Shown: piece after piece, positions 19,479-29,172 of the stretch
Layout: each line of letters begins with the position of its first letter
Position numbering within the stretch: position 1 is the stretch's first letter
Assembly (NCBI GenBank): GCA_028687585.1
Contig: JAQTZV010000018.1
Span: forward strand, 50,448 to 114,447
Length of the DNA stretch: 64,000 nucleotides
Reading direction: 5' to 3'
Source: Desulfuromonadaceae bacterium
Lineage (GTDB): Bacteria > Desulfobacterota > Desulfuromonadia > Geobacterales > Pseudopelobacteraceae
Made by a program: the position numbers and the translations under genes
The notes under the pieces: generated by a model
Seen by the model: the letters and a program-made list of their open reading frames with translations, nothing else
Told to the model about the DNA's origin: nothing
The model's database searches: none

Positions 19479-20939
19479 TTAGTAGCAGAGCCTGCCGGGA
19501 TTCAGGATCTTGTTGGGGTCGAAAATCGTCTTGATTTTCCTCAAAGCCGCTGTGGTTTCCGCATCCCTTCGATAGACCATTTCGGCCCAAGGCCCGTAGG
19601 GGCGGCTGAAGAAGGCCCCCGCATCGGCTAGCCGCCTGCTGGCCGCGGGAAGCAGGGTACGAAGACTCTCCTTCTCCGCCGCATCCGCCGGGTCATACGG
19701 GAAGGAAAACTCGCAGTGGCAGGAGCAGCCCTGAACCCGCGGCTGAAGGTAGATCCCGATGTCCGCTGCCGGATATCGGTGTCCTCCCAGTTCGCTGCGC
19801 ATTTGTGCGATGAGACTCGGACTCCTGTCCAGAGTGGTGACGAAGAATATGTCCTGGCTGGCCCCTTTCAACTTCGTTTTGTGCTGCGGCTCCGGAGGGG
19901 TATCGAGGATTTTCATGAGCGAATTGGCCCTGACCCCGGCAAGCGCGGGAAGAAGCACCAGGCCCAGGTTCCGCGCGAAATCGCCCGTCTCTTTCTCCAG
20001 GGAGCGCATCTTCTCCTCGGGGAGGTAGTCGGGCGCGCTTAGGTTGAGGAAAAGAATCCACGGCGGCAGTTGGGCGCTCAACTTCGCGATCTGCTCCGGT
20101 CCGGCCGCCAGGATGCTTGCTAGGCTGACGCCGTTTAAGATGAAGAGCTCATCCCCGATACGGCTGCCGGTGAGCTTGTAGCTGAAATCGATCAACGGCC
20201 CCGGCTGGTCGGAAGCCACGAAAAAGGCGTTTTGCAGGGCGGGAAGCCTCGCGCAGGCGACCGACGCCCAGGTGACGATCCCCAGCGTTCCCTGGGCCCC
20301 TTGAAGGACGCGCGAGAAGTTCGTCTGCGACGGGCCGAGGTCGCTTAAGAGAGTAGCCCCCGCTTTTAATGCATCGTCTACCGACCCGGGGGCTTGGGCA
20401 GCCGACCCGGTGCGGAACATGTCTCCGGTTCCGAATACCACTTCCACACAGATAAGCGGGTCGGTGGTGTCCCACTGTTCCCTCGGCGCGACGATCGGCT
20501 CCCTTTCCAGGTACGAGGTGAGCACCGACTTGCTCTTTCTGGGCAGAAGCGGCTTCAGAGCCCGCAAGTTCTTTGTCCTGAGTTCCGCTTCCAACTGGTC
20601 GAAGGTGACCCCCGGTTCGACCATGGCCACCTTGTCACGCTCGCTGACGAAGAGTATCCTGTTCATGCCGCTTAGGTCCACAACCACGCCACCTTGCGAC
20701 GGGACGGTATCGCCGCAACGCCTCGGGCCGCCGGGAGAACTGACCGGGACGAGGGGAGTGCGCGTCTCGTTGGCGAGCTTCACGAGGCGCTGCACTTCCT
20801 CCGAGCTGTTAGTCCTGACCACAAGCGAGGGAAGGCGCGTAACGGCAAAGCTCTCATCGCTTCCATAGCTCTGCAGGGTCTTTTCGTCGTTGAAAACGTT
20901 CTGGTCGCCGACTATCTTTAACAAATCCTCTTTTAGCAT
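19479..20939 (-). CDS. FAD-binding oxidoreductase, module 2 subunit B (paralogue of 9543-11021)
   Basis: 486 aa; PLVPVSSPGGPRRCGDTVPSQGGVVVDLSGMNRI; same C-terminal DPNKILNPGRLCY. Confidence 0.88.
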   Translation of the reverse strand: MLKEDLLKIVGDQNVFNDEKTLQSYGSDESFAVTRLPSLVVRTNSSEEVQRLVKLANETRTPLVPVSSPGGPRRCGDTVPSQGGVVVDLSGMNRILFVSERDKVAMVEPGVTFDQLEAELRTKNLRALKPLLPRKSKSVLTSYLEREPIVAPREQWDTTDPLICVEVVFGTGDMFRTGSAAQAPGSVDDALKAGATLLSDLGPSQTNFSRVLQGAQGTLGIVTWASVACARLPALQNAFFVASDQPGPLIDFSYKLTGSRIGDELFILNGVSLASILAAGPEQIAKLSAQLPPWILFLNLSAPDYLPEEKMRSLEKETGDFARNLGLVLLPALAGVRANSLMKILDTPPEPQHKTKLKGASQDIFFVTTLDRSPSLIAQMRSELGGHRYPAADIGIYLQPRVQGCSCHCEFSFPYDPADAAEKESLRTLLPAASRRLADAGAFFSRPYGPWAEMVYRRDAETTAALRKIKTIFDPNKILNPGRLCY

Positions 20940-21004
20940 CTGTTTTCTCCTATTCAGATTCAGACCGGTTTGAAAAGCTTACTTTTTGAAAAAATCCGTT
21001 AACC

Positions 21005-21133
21005 TTACAGTTCCTTCTTTTCGGCGTCTCCGTTCAGCCTCCACGCTCTCCCATTGTTGATGTCATGGCGATCCTCAGTGACGAATTCCCGCCCCGGCGC
21101 CCACTTAATTTCTTTGTTAGCCATAATTTTCAT
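21005..21133 (-). CDS. candidate small protein (42 aa), unknown
   Basis: MKIMANKEIKWAPGREFVTEDRHDINNGRAWRLNGDAEKKEL*; GAGGG upstream of ATG; fills the gap between operon genes; below the ORF-track length cutoff. Confidence 0.5.
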   Translation of the reverse strand: MKIMANKEIKWAPGREFVTEDRHDINNGRAWRLNGDAEKKEL

Positions 21134-21283
21134 TTTGAGCCCTCATTTCTTTGCTCGTAACCAGACGCATCGAGAATTGACCCATAACCAGCTATTTCTT
21201 TCCGCTTGTTTCCGGCATCATCCCTTCTTCTGGATGTAAGACTGATCCTTTCTGGTCGTGTGCCGGCTGCAGCCAGGTACCGG

Positions 21284-21733
21284 CTACCAGGGCCGGACGT
21301 CGATGACCCGTCGCCGGTTGGCCTCGGTCAGAAAGGCCCACAGGTCGCGTCTGAGCACCTGAGCATCCGCCTCGCCCTCTTCCTCCAGCCAAACATGGAG
21401 CTTGATGACAGCCTGGCGCAGCTCGTCCAGGGTGGCTTCCAGCGCCGAAATCCGCAGGTTCCGTCGTCCGGCTTCGGCCCGGGCCACGGCTACCATAAGG
21501 GGGCCGCGCAACTCGTCGGGCGCAAGCTGCGCGCCTCGCTTAAGCAGCGCCGACAGGCGATCGATCTCTTCCGCGCGCAGGCTCGCCGCATCGTCCCAGT
21601 CGCGCCGCAAAAGGCCGATCAGCATTTTCATCTGCCACACTTCGCCCATCTGCGGGCCGGGAGGCATCGATGCAAATTTTTCCTCCAGCCCAAGCAGGGC
21701 CCGTTCCAGTACCTTCTCGACAAGCGGCCTCAT
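21284..21733 (-). CDS. DUF6285-like protein
   Basis: MRPLVEKVLERALLGLEEKF...LLRRDWDDAASLRAEEIDRLSALL...; adjacent to APH-like kinase, a pairing typical of this family. Confidence 0.65.
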   Translation of the reverse strand: MRPLVEKVLERALLGLEEKFASMPPGPQMGEVWQMKMLIGLLRRDWDDAASLRAEEIDRLSALLKRGAQLAPDELRGPLMVAVARAEAGRRNLRISALEATLDELRQAVIKLHVWLEEEGEADAQVLRRDLWAFLTEANRRRVIDVRPW

Positions 21734-22764
21734 CTCAGCTCCTCCATCAACTCGATCATGTAGGATTCTTGCGCGTGCAGCGCCGCCCAGCTGATCACGG
21801 CATAGGTAAGATCGGTGCTGTCCGCGCTCAGGAAATTGTAGCCGCCGGTGGTGAAGATCCCGATCGACTTCACATGGGAGAAAAGCGCCCACCACTTGAG
21901 CGCCGCGGGATCGGCCCTCAGCCCGCTGGCGGCCTCCCAGGCCCCGACCGCCTCGCCGTACTCCAGATGCCCCGCGACCTTGTCGAGGGCCGCGCTAGGG
22001 CGCCAGTCGCGCATCAGCGCCCAGGCCAGGTCTTCCAGCGGATCGCCCAGGTGTGCCATCTCCCAGTCCAGGACGCCGGCAATCGATCCGTCAGGGAGGT
22101 AGAGGCAGTTTCCCAGGCGATAGTCCCCATGCACGACGCTGACGCGCCGGGCGGGCGGAGGGGGGTTGCGCTTCAGGTAGCGGATCGCCGCCTGGGTGAT
22201 TGGAGACGGGCCGAGGCTGTACCGCTGCAAGGTCGTTTCCCAGCGCTTAAGTTCGTCGGACCAGGCGGTGGCGCAGGAGGTGGTCGGTACGACCGACTCC
22301 AGGTTCTTCTCCCGGGGATCCACCAGGCTTACCCTGCCGAGGATCTCGAAGAGCGCCCTCCCTATCCCGGAGCCCACCGCGCTGAACGGGGGGAACAGGA
22401 TCGCCGGGATGTCGGCGACCCCCGGCAGCGCCGCGGTCACCATGAAGGGCGCCCCCAGAAAGGAGGGATCGTCCTCGTTGCAGATCACCTCCGGCACCGG
22501 TACGCCAGGCACCTCCGCAAAGGCGCGGCACATGGCGCACTCTATTTTGCGGCCGCTGGAAAGGAGCGACGCCTCGGGATCCACGCGCACGATCAGGTCG
22601 CGCTCGACCTTGCGGCCGCCGTCAGACAGCATCTCCAGGGAGACCTTCCAGGTCGCCCTGGAGATGCCGCCGGCAAGCTGCCTAGCGTCGTGTATCTTCA
22701 CTTGTCTCCAGCCGAGCCGCCCGCTCAAGTAGCTCTCAACGTCTTGGATAAATTTTTGTATCAT
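21730..22764 (-). CDS. phosphotransferase family protein (APH/ACAD10-kinase-like)
   Basis: 344 aa; VSVVHGDYRLGNCLYLPDGSIAGVLDWEMAHLGDPLEDLAWAL kinase motifs. Confidence 0.9.
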   Translation of the reverse strand: MIQKFIQDVESYLSGRLGWRQVKIHDARQLAGGISRATWKVSLEMLSDGGRKVERDLIVRVDPEASLLSSGRKIECAMCRAFAEVPGVPVPEVICNEDDPSFLGAPFMVTAALPGVADIPAILFPPFSAVGSGIGRALFEILGRVSLVDPREKNLESVVPTTSCATAWSDELKRWETTLQRYSLGPSPITQAAIRYLKRNPPPPARRVSVVHGDYRLGNCLYLPDGSIAGVLDWEMAHLGDPLEDLAWALMRDWRPSAALDKVAGHLEYGEAVGAWEAASGLRADPAALKWWALFSHVKSIGIFTTGGYNFLSADSTDLTYAVISWAALHAQESYMIELMEELR

Positions 22765-22812
22765 CTAGCTCTCCTCGCGTTCTTTCGCATCGGTCCGGCC
22801 CCGGCAGGTGGC

Positions 22813-23955
22813 TCAATCCCCCAAGAGGGAAAACTTGATCCCCCGGGACGCCATGGCGTAGATACCCGGGTTCTGGCACTCCAGGATGCCTACCGTGGTC
22901 TCGCCGTTGCAGGTGGCGCAGACCAGGTGATCCTCGAAGCCCGCGATCCGCATCCGAACCTCGGGGTCGTTCAGGTCGTAGGTTTCGCCCTCGACCCGCT
23001 CCCCCACGTCGTTTCCGTGGTGCAAGCCGCTATCCGGCGTGCCCCGACCGTCGCATCCCGGATACATGCCGCAGCGCAGGTAGGCGCACTGGCGGCCGAT
23101 CTGCTCGTAGGTCACTTCGCGCAGTTCCCCGCCGGGCAGGCGGTTCACGATCACCGCCCCCACCAGATGTTTGGTCACCGGGTCGAAGCGCAGCTTCTCC
23201 TCCACCTGCTCGATCGCGGTGGCGCCGGAATGGGGATCGCCCAGGTTGTAAAGCACCCGGCCTCCCCAGATGGACCACTCCTTGAACTCAACCCATTGGC
23301 CCAGATGGGAAGGCCCCACCGGCTGGTCCATATGCGTGAACGGCATTTTGGAGTCGAGCGCGATCCCTCCCACCATGTCGCGCGTCCCCCAGTGATGGTC
23401 GCGGCTGCCTCGGGTGCTTTCTGCATGGACGGTAAAGGTCTTTCCCCGGCAGGTCACCGTGCCCGCGATGCGCCCGAAGGTCTCGTAGCCCGCCCAGTTG
23501 TGCAGCAGGCGAAAATCGATCACGCCGGGAATCTGGAAATCCCCCACGCGCTGGAACATGGCCCGCTTGGTGTCGAGCCAGCGCAGGTCGAAAGTGAATC
23601 CCTGTGCGTTGTCCCCAAGCGTCAGGCGCCACTCGCGAAACGGCTCGACCAGCTCGAAGCGGATGGGCCCCGCGCTCAGGTCGGTGCGGTCCTGCCCCAT
23701 CGGCCGATGCGCGCGAATCGTGGTCTGCTTGCCGTCCTGGATGATCATCGCGTAGGCGTCCACGGTGCCGAGGTTCGGATAGGTGCCGATACCGGCGATG
23801 ATAAAGAAAGCGCCCTCGTCATCTTGTGCCGTGAACCAGTAACGCTCGAAGGCCCGCGGATCGGTGGTGGCCACCAGACGGACCGGTTCGTTCGACTGAT
23901 GGATGGCAAGCTCGTCGTAGCGGCTTAGGGGAAAATGCTCCTTCAGGTTAGTCAT
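22813..23955 (-). CDS. CrtC/hydroxyneurosporene-synthase-like (DUF7064/7065-type) protein
   Basis: 380 aa from MTNLKEHFP; GSRDHHWGTRDMVGG motif; lipocalin-like CrtC fold expected. Confidence 0.65.
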   Translation of the reverse strand: MTNLKEHFPLSRYDELAIHQSNEPVRLVATTDPRAFERYWFTAQDDEGAFFIIAGIGTYPNLGTVDAYAMIIQDGKQTTIRAHRPMGQDRTDLSAGPIRFELVEPFREWRLTLGDNAQGFTFDLRWLDTKRAMFQRVGDFQIPGVIDFRLLHNWAGYETFGRIAGTVTCRGKTFTVHAESTRGSRDHHWGTRDMVGGIALDSKMPFTHMDQPVGPSHLGQWVEFKEWSIWGGRVLYNLGDPHSGATAIEQVEEKLRFDPVTKHLVGAVIVNRLPGGELREVTYEQIGRQCAYLRCGMYPGCDGRGTPDSGLHHGNDVGERVEGETYDLNDPEVRMRIAGFEDHLVCATCNGETTVGILECQNPGIYAMASRGIKFSLLGD

Positions 23956-24162
23956 TGCCCTCTCCTTTCCTGCAAAATATACAAACAACGGTTTATCTTG
24001 GGTCCTCATAACTTTATCCGGTAGAAGGACCGAACTTCCCAGGTCATTCACATCGAACAGGTCGTCTCCATTGTCGGATACAGCCTTTTTCCCTCACGGT
24101 TCTCCGGCAGCACTCGCGCTAACATGACTCGTGTAGTCCGAGCATGTTATCTATTTTTACTT

Positions 24163-24180
24163 TGACTGAATCTTCAGTCA
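24163..24180. promoter_or_regulatory. perfect palindromic operator TGACTGAA-TC-TTCAGTCA upstream of CrtC-like/kinase operon
   Basis: Perfect 8+8 inverted repeat; minus-strand TTGACA-N18-TATATT promoter lies immediately upstream. Confidence 0.8.
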
Positions 24181-24610
24181 CTATCAATATAGAATGCGTA
24201 CAGCAATATTGTCAAACATTTTTTTATAAAAATTTACACAGGGAGAGAAAGCAGCGCAGGGTAGAGAGATTGTGGAGCTACTGATCCGGATTGGGCGCAG
24301 TTTTTTCGGTAGAGACTTGCGGAAAATGCGAGGCAGGATCGAAGGCCGTTCAGAAAGAGCGGCCAACGTCGCCGTTAAGGCCGGCTACCAGAGCCTCGAA
24401 GCTATGACTGAATGTTAGCCATCAAAAATATACTTACGCACACATGACGGGACGGACCCTCGCACGAGTAACATTCACCTTGAGCCGTCAATAACGAACG
24501 AGCCTGCATGGGACGCGACCTACTCCCAGGAGAAGGCGACGGTGGCGATATCGGAATTGATGGGACAGGCGCTGGCGCCGCACTCTTCAGCCATGGTTCT
24601 CAAACATACC

Positions 24611-25996
24611 TCAATCAAGGCTTCCTGAACAGGCGCGGTTCTTCCTGCTCCGGTTGCGCACAGCTTGTACCGCAACCGTTTCCAGCAGCCTTTTTTGATT
24701 CGCGGAAATCGAGGGACCTTCGACGTCGATCGCTGCAAAGGGCATCTCCATCTCGTTGGCCGTAGCGCTCAGTATCGCGGTGGTTCCTCCGGCAATCGGA
24801 CAATTGAACACCCTCATGCTGACAATGCCGTCGTATACCTCGCTCTTGGCTACCGTGAGAAGTTTCCCGAGCAAGGAACACGACTCGTTGATGCAGACCG
24901 GATTGATGATGTGACTGCCCGCCTGGAAAACCTCTTCGAATTCTTCCGTATCGTCGAAGAGCGCTCCCGAGGTCACGGCGATACTGCGCAGCCACTTTAT
25001 GAAGTGTTCTGTCATCCAACTCCGGGACATAACATCCAGTGCAATTTCTCCCTCAGCCTTTTCAGCAGGTGAAGCCCGGTGCCCCACTTGACGCTCAAAA
25101 ATGCCGTCAAGCTTGAAACCCTGATCGGCTGGCCCCTTGCCGATCTGGAAATTATTCATTGTCACCATGGTGCGCTCCGCAAAGTACATGAACTCTGTCG
25201 ACTCGGCCAATTTCGGGACTATCCCCCTCTCGACGAAGTAATCCGTCACAGGGTAATGAAGCCAGAAGATGTTCCCGCCCCCGGAAATCAGCACCTTGGG
25301 AGCCTCTTCGAGAGGCATCTTCAATTCGATGTCGCGTACCGCAGCCGCCCACTCGCGAAGAGCGGGTTCAATGGCGACGTACCCCCGCGAGGCGGATTTC
25401 AATGCCTTGCCACACGCCTCCTTGAACGCCGGCAGCGCCCGTTGCGGATCCTTGGCCAGCACACGGATGGTGTTTTCCGCCTCGTCCATTATGTCGCCCA
25501 TTGCATAACCCAGCGTCAAAAGGAAGCTCCAAAGATATCCATTGCCGAGATAATTATTCATCGGTGTCGCCGCAGCCATGAAGATGACGTTTTTCAACTT
25601 CATGCGCTCGAGGAATGTGTCGAACATGAGTATCCATCCCCCATGCTGGCATGGACCCGGACCGTAGAATATGTAGTAAATGGTGATCTCATCTTCACGG
25701 CGCTTGGTGGTCAGATCCTCATAGACTTCACCAAGCATCGCGACGACCGGAATACACTCTCGTCCGTTGGACAACCCTTTGGCCGAGTTCAGGGTATCCG
25801 GGGACGTTCTCGACGCGACCCGGCAGCGCATCCCGCGGTTTTCGTAGAAGTGCCTGATGTATTCGAGCCCGTAAGGGGTCATGTCGGTCGGCCAGACGTG
25901 CGCCACCCTCGGGTCATCCAATGCCACCTGTTCGCCCTCACTGGTTATGACAGATTTGAAGTCGGGCGAAAAAACAGCGCGATCGGCTTTGTTCAT
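24611..25996 (-). CDS. 2-hydroxyacyl-CoA dehydratase (HgdB/BcrBC-like) family protein, activase-related
   Basis: 461 aa; GRECIPVVAMLGEVYE, GPGPCQHGGWILMFDTFLERM, ISGGGNIFWLHYPVTDYFVERG; ATGA overlap with upstream gene. Confidence 0.82.
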   Translation of the reverse strand: MNKADRAVFSPDFKSVITSEGEQVALDDPRVAHVWPTDMTPYGLEYIRHFYENRGMRCRVASRTSPDTLNSAKGLSNGRECIPVVAMLGEVYEDLTTKRREDEITIYYIFYGPGPCQHGGWILMFDTFLERMKLKNVIFMAAATPMNNYLGNGYLWSFLLTLGYAMGDIMDEAENTIRVLAKDPQRALPAFKEACGKALKSASRGYVAIEPALREWAAAVRDIELKMPLEEAPKVLISGGGNIFWLHYPVTDYFVERGIVPKLAESTEFMYFAERTMVTMNNFQIGKGPADQGFKLDGIFERQVGHRASPAEKAEGEIALDVMSRSWMTEHFIKWLRSIAVTSGALFDDTEEFEEVFQAGSHIINPVCINESCSLLGKLLTVAKSEVYDGIVSMRVFNCPIAGGTTAILSATANEMEMPFAAIDVEGPSISANQKRLLETVAVQAVRNRSRKNRACSGSLD

Positions 25997-28944
25997 AGTG
26001 ATCTCCCCTCTTGCGAATCTCTGGTATTGCGGGCGGAGCTGCCGATGATGTCGAGGAAGGCTCCAACCCGAGTCTCGACCCCTGCGTGAGCGGTGTGGGA
26101 ATCAATTTCGAGGTAACAGTAGGTGGTTCCCGCCAACTCCTGCCGGACGCCGTGATAGATGCTCACGTCCGGCGCACAGTTGTAGGCGGAGACCAGGCAA
26201 ACATAGAAATTCGGGGTGCTCTTCGCATAGGTCACCGCTTTCATGATCTGCTGCGTGAAACGCCAGGTGTTCATCGGGTGCATCCCCGGCGGAGGGGTCG
26301 GCAGCATATCGGCCGAGATCACGTGGTAGCCGCGGCTGGTGATCTTTTTCGGCAGCGCAAAGTTCACCTCCTGGGCGCATACCGTGTACGGCCGCCCTGC
26401 AAGAATGACGGTGGGCTCACCGGCGATTTTCGCGAGCTCGCTGCTCCCCCTTTGCTCAAGTGCTGCCATGAAGGCGCGCTGGTGGGCGATGGCCTTGTGG
26501 AAAGCGGCGACAACCTCCTCAGCCGGGATGTTTAGCGCCGGGGAGAGGTGCCGTACCAGTTCCGCCGCCGTGCCTTCGATTTGCAGCGGGGTGGCAAAAA
26601 GCAGCGCCGGAGCAAATATCTTCTGCTGGATGTGCTTGTACTGATTCCTCACCATGTCGCCGACCATGCCGGTGGTCCCGCAGGCAAACGAGAACGGGAA
26701 TCCGGGTTCGGCAATCAGCGTGACGACGTTGGGCAGGAAAATGAAATCGACCCCCTTGTCCTTCAGGTCGTGTAATGCCCCGTGCGCAATCTGGGCCGGA
26801 TAGCACACCGTTGCCATGGTCTTCTCGTTGCCTTCCTTGCAGATATCGGACATTACCAGCTCATAACCGAGCCCGTTGATCAAGCTGGCGAAGAAGGGAA
26901 ACATTTCGTAGGCGGTAAGAGCCATTGCCAAGCCTATTTTCCCTCTGGGCCTTACCGGCTGTCGCACGCCGAACTCCTTGAAGATAAGATCGTTTCGTAT
27001 CGCCACCAGATCGGTCCCCTCCTTCAGGCCCTTGGTCTTATGGCGTTCGTTGTCGTATTTGGAACAAAGCCCTCCGAAGGGGAATCTGTTCCCCCGAACG
27101 CTGATCATCTGGATCTCGCAGAAGTTATCGCAGGTTTTGCAGGTGAATGTAGTGTCGATACCGATCTCACCCTCAAGCAGGCTTTCCATGCGATACGCTC
27201 TTCGCTCCAGTTCGTTCTTGTCCAAAAGATCCTTTACCATGAGGCAGGTGCCGACCGCGCCCATGAGTTCCGGATAGGGCGGGACGATGATGTTCTTGCC
27301 GAGCCTTGCCGCCATCGCCAGGCCGACGGAGCGATTGAGCGCCACCCCCCCCTGGAAGAGGATGTGCTTACCAACGGCGCGCGCTCCGACGATACGACTG
27401 ATGTAGTTGTCGGCTATGGAGTACACCAGTCCGCCGATGACATCTTCGGTCTCTCCGCCTTGCTGCAGGGCGCTGCGCAGATCGGTATTGATGAAGGCGG
27501 CGCAACGCTCTCCGAAGGCGATCGGCTGGCGGCTTTTTTCGGCCAGATCGCTGATCCGTGTGACAGGAACGTTCAGATCCGCCGACGCCGCCTCCTCCAG
27601 AAAGCTTCCGGTGCCGGCGGAGCATCCTTCGTTCATGGCATAATCCACCGGTATCCCCTTGGCAAAGGAGATGAACTTGGAGTCCTGGCCACCGATCTCG
27701 AAAACGGTATCGACCTCCGGCGCCTCCTTAGCCGCTGCCCTGGCATGGGAGAGAATCTCGTTCAAACTCGGGCAGCCGTCCAGATACACGGAAACCATTT
27801 CGCGTCCCGACCCTGTCGAACCAGCTTGCACGATGTTGGGCCGGATTCCCTTTGCCTGACTGAGCAGCTCCTGAAGGCAGTTTTTGGTGGCCAGCACCGG
27901 GTTGCCGTGCGTTCTCAGGTAGACACTGGCATCGACGGTATCTTTGGCGATGTTGTACAGGACGGCCTTGGTCGTGGTCGACCCCGCGTCCACACCGAGG
28001 ATGTACGAGTCCTCAGCCGAGACCGTGCGCTCCCCCCTTGGCTTGACCCGGTAGTCGAGCAGACCGGATGCATCCTCAAGTGGTTTGAGGAAGGCAAGGG
28101 AAAACTCCTTCAAGCGAAGCCACTGCCCTGCCGGCGGCGCGAGCTCGGCATCAGCAAGCTCCCTGGCTAAAAACGCACCGCCGAATGCTTCCAGGAAGGG
28201 GCTCTGCTCAAGTACGGTGATTTCCTTGCCACCCAAAAGCTCGGAGAGTTTGGCGATAAACGGTCCGTTGCCGGACACCCCCCCGATGACCACAATCCTT
28301 TCCGAGGGCCACTGGGAACTTTCGATCATGCGCTGAATCTTTCGCGCCAGGTCGTAGACCAGCGAGGCCGCTATATCCGCCGTGCCGCACTCGCCCTTGT
28401 TCAGCTTGTGGGTCGCGTCGGACTTGCAATGAACCGAGCATCGTGTAGCAAGCTTCACCGTTTTTCCGCTACGACTTTTTTCTATGCCTTCTTCAAGGGT
28501 GAGATCCATGCGGTTGAACTGCTGCACCAGAAATTCACCCGTTCCGGCGGCACACTTGTCTGTGGAAGATATGTTTTTTATGATGCCGTTTTTTACCGTA
28601 TACAAGCTGAAGGTCTCTCCCCCCAGAGACAGGAGGATATCCGGCCTCATGTCCAAGGAGGCCAGCGCCTTCTCTATGCACTCCGTCTCCGAACGACCGG
28701 CAACGTCGAGAAGCGACTGTGCCGTCTCACCCACTGCGACAACGTGTCTATCCGCGTTGGAGCCTTTTGCCGAAATGATCTCATGAAGCACACTGTGGGG
28801 ATCTCCGGCATGGCGCCTGACATCGACCGAGCAACTACCGTCCGCATGCAATTCGATCCATTTTATCGATACCGCTCCAATCTCCACACCGGTACAGCTC
28901 CCTGTCGTCAGACAGCAATCTTCCTTGCTCATGTCAACCGTCAT
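25993..28944 (-). CDS. large acyl-CoA dehydratase activase with tandem BadF/BcrA ASKHA ATPase domains and DUF2229-like region
   Basis: 983 aa; LGVDAGSTTTKAVLYN, FEIGGQDSKFISF, NEGCSAGTGSFLEE, second ATPase-like N-terminal half, CDNFCEIQ. Confidence 0.9.
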   Translation of the reverse strand: MTVDMSKEDCCLTTGSCTGVEIGAVSIKWIELHADGSCSVDVRRHAGDPHSVLHEIISAKGSNADRHVVAVGETAQSLLDVAGRSETECIEKALASLDMRPDILLSLGGETFSLYTVKNGIIKNISSTDKCAAGTGEFLVQQFNRMDLTLEEGIEKSRSGKTVKLATRCSVHCKSDATHKLNKGECGTADIAASLVYDLARKIQRMIESSQWPSERIVVIGGVSGNGPFIAKLSELLGGKEITVLEQSPFLEAFGGAFLARELADAELAPPAGQWLRLKEFSLAFLKPLEDASGLLDYRVKPRGERTVSAEDSYILGVDAGSTTTKAVLYNIAKDTVDASVYLRTHGNPVLATKNCLQELLSQAKGIRPNIVQAGSTGSGREMVSVYLDGCPSLNEILSHARAAAKEAPEVDTVFEIGGQDSKFISFAKGIPVDYAMNEGCSAGTGSFLEEAASADLNVPVTRISDLAEKSRQPIAFGERCAAFINTDLRSALQQGGETEDVIGGLVYSIADNYISRIVGARAVGKHILFQGGVALNRSVGLAMAARLGKNIIVPPYPELMGAVGTCLMVKDLLDKNELERRAYRMESLLEGEIGIDTTFTCKTCDNFCEIQMISVRGNRFPFGGLCSKYDNERHKTKGLKEGTDLVAIRNDLIFKEFGVRQPVRPRGKIGLAMALTAYEMFPFFASLINGLGYELVMSDICKEGNEKTMATVCYPAQIAHGALHDLKDKGVDFIFLPNVVTLIAEPGFPFSFACGTTGMVGDMVRNQYKHIQQKIFAPALLFATPLQIEGTAAELVRHLSPALNIPAEEVVAAFHKAIAHQRAFMAALEQRGSSELAKIAGEPTVILAGRPYTVCAQEVNFALPKKITSRGYHVISADMLPTPPPGMHPMNTWRFTQQIMKAVTYAKSTPNFYVCLVSAYNCAPDVSIYHGVRQELAGTTYCYLEIDSHTAHAGVETRVGAFLDIIGSSARNTRDSQEGRSL

Positions 28945-29172
28945 ACCTGTCTCCTCGCCGAAAAATAGAGAGTGGCCGAACGACCATACGACCAGATTCC
29001 GGTAAAAGTTTTAGCAGCTTTGCACATTGGCGGCTACGGAGGTTCGTCCGGAATTGCGTAGTTTTCGTCCAAAAGATGTCTTTTCTATGCTAGGATAAGC
29101 ACTCGGCATTCTCACCCGATCTACGGGTGACAGCGGCCGTCAAACTTACCTTTACTGTCGGGAGGACTCCAG

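Noticed and set aside
21670-23928. 752-aa plus-strand ORF
   Set aside because: Antisense to the kinase and CrtC-like genes; GC-rich shadow reading frame with no recognisable domain
24184-24610. Possible small ORFs in the gap (e.g. 24184-24366 minus; ~58-codon plus-strand open frame ending at the half-site)
   Set aside because: No start/RBS context or recognisable similarity; treated as non-coding
26782-28170. 462-aa plus-strand ORF
   Set aside because: Antisense to the large activase; no motifs
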